Made by a program: the position numbers and the translations under genes. Of a stretch of DNA of 34,875 bases, positions 34,621-34,875 are shown piece after piece (position 1 is the stretch's first letter; every line of letters begins with the position of its first letter). Source of the DNA: Ilumatobacteraceae bacterium. Lineage in GTDB: Bacteria > Actinomycetota > Acidimicrobiia > Acidimicrobiales > Ilumatobacteraceae. The stretch spans positions 1-34,875 of the forward strand of contig JALHOG010000057.1 of NCBI GenBank assembly GCA_022843125.1. Reading direction: 5' to 3'. The notes beneath the pieces were generated by a model. It ran no database searches, was not told where the DNA came from, and was given only the letters and a program-made list of their open reading frames with translations.

Positions 34621-34672
34621 ACCGACCCCGCGAACCCGAACGATTCGCCGCCGGCAGAACGAGGGCGGTCTT

Positions 34673-34729
34673 CGGATTTTCGGGCAGTCAATTCGATGAG
34701 ATCGATCGAATTGACTGCCGCAGAATCCG
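34673..34729. repeat. 57-bp imperfect palindrome next to the IS30 end
   Basis: A perfect 15-bp inner stem, GGCAGTCAATTCGAT (34683-34697) with 34705-34719, and a 7-nt loop. An outer 10-position part has only two true mismatches. The sequence GGCAGTCAAT occurs again at 34744-34753 beside the transposase gene. It may be a transposition target, part of the element's end, or a terminator for the two convergent genes. Confidence 0.75.
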
Positions 34730-34765
34730 GGGCGCGACTCTGTGGCAGTCAATGTGGGGGCGGTC

Positions 34766-34875
34766 TCAGGTGGTGGTCGCGACGAGTTCGGTGAATCGTT
34801 CTGCCGGAGTCTGCCAGTCGAGGGTCTTGCGGGGTCGTGCGTTGAGGCTGCGGGCGATCGCGTCGAGGTCTTGTT
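34766..34875 (-). mobile_element. IS30-family insertion sequence, 3' end of transposase only
   Basis: The last 35 codons of an IS30-type transposase read in from the window edge on the minus strand: [21 protein letters not shown] then TELVATTT and stop at 34766-34768. The 'LNxRPRKxLxWxTPxExF' ending is diagnostic for IS30-family DDE enzymes, where it closes the catalytic core. The rest of the gene, including the DDE residues, lies outside the window, so intactness cannot be judged. The element's terminal repeat is probably in 34730-34765 (TGTGGCAGTCAATGTGGGGG). Being repetitive, it probably caused the contig to end here. Confidence 0.88.

Overview
The window is about 35 kb of high-GC DNA. Two WhiB-family regulators, a dnaK-grpE-dnaJ-hspR operon, oligoribonuclease, a large mycobacterial-type FeS oxidoreductase and many start codons lying 6-8 nt after a TANNNT element point to Actinomycetota. 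The secreted proteins with repeated 'LDTR' units and the overall style suggest Acidimicrobiia (Ilumatobacter-like), but that finer placement is inference. Bases 1-14 match the end of an Illumina adapter, so the left edge is a contig end carrying non-genomic sequence. The right edge is cut inside an IS30-type transposase.

Left part (15-7744): a truncated xylA and xylB (xylose to xylulose-5-phosphate), a small convergent unknown gene, a membrane FeS oxidoreductase split by a one-base frameshift, a cyclic-nucleotide-binding domain protein, and a secreted SGNH hydrolase with three 'LDTR' repeats that follows gpmI directly. Middle part (7748-16910): gpmI, an M14 carboxypeptidase-like protein, a secreted subtilisin-like protease, a lipoprotein, a cysteine-free Rrf2 regulator facing a TSUP (TauE/SafE) permease, and cytidine deaminase.

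Chaperone part (16911-25814): dnaK-grpE-dnaJ-hspR with CTTGAGT-type HspR half-sites around the promoter, followed after only 9 nt by a 1553-residue surface protein with about 12 Ig-like units and a C-terminal run of 20 Thr. Next come a metallo-beta-lactamase/Rieske fusion, oligoribonuclease, a 62-residue lipoprotein overlapping it, and a zinc-free quinone oxidoreductase.

Regulatory part (29311-34253): two WhiB7-like genes with AT-hook-like tails. The second is preceded by an 86-codon small ORF, alternative hairpins, a textbook intrinsic terminator and a CA-rich leader, which looks like a transcription attenuator. Then come a TlpA-like thioredoxin whose -10 sits in the loop of a perfect 16-bp palindrome, and an ECF sigma factor overlapping (ATGA) a membrane-anchored LytR_C-SGNH protein, a candidate envelope-sensing sigma module. 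L-rhamnose mutarotase and the IS30 fragment close the window, with a 57-bp imperfect palindrome between them. No tRNA, rRNA or CRISPR was seen. No gene-free stretch exceeds 300 bases if the 86-codon ORF at 30088 is accepted.
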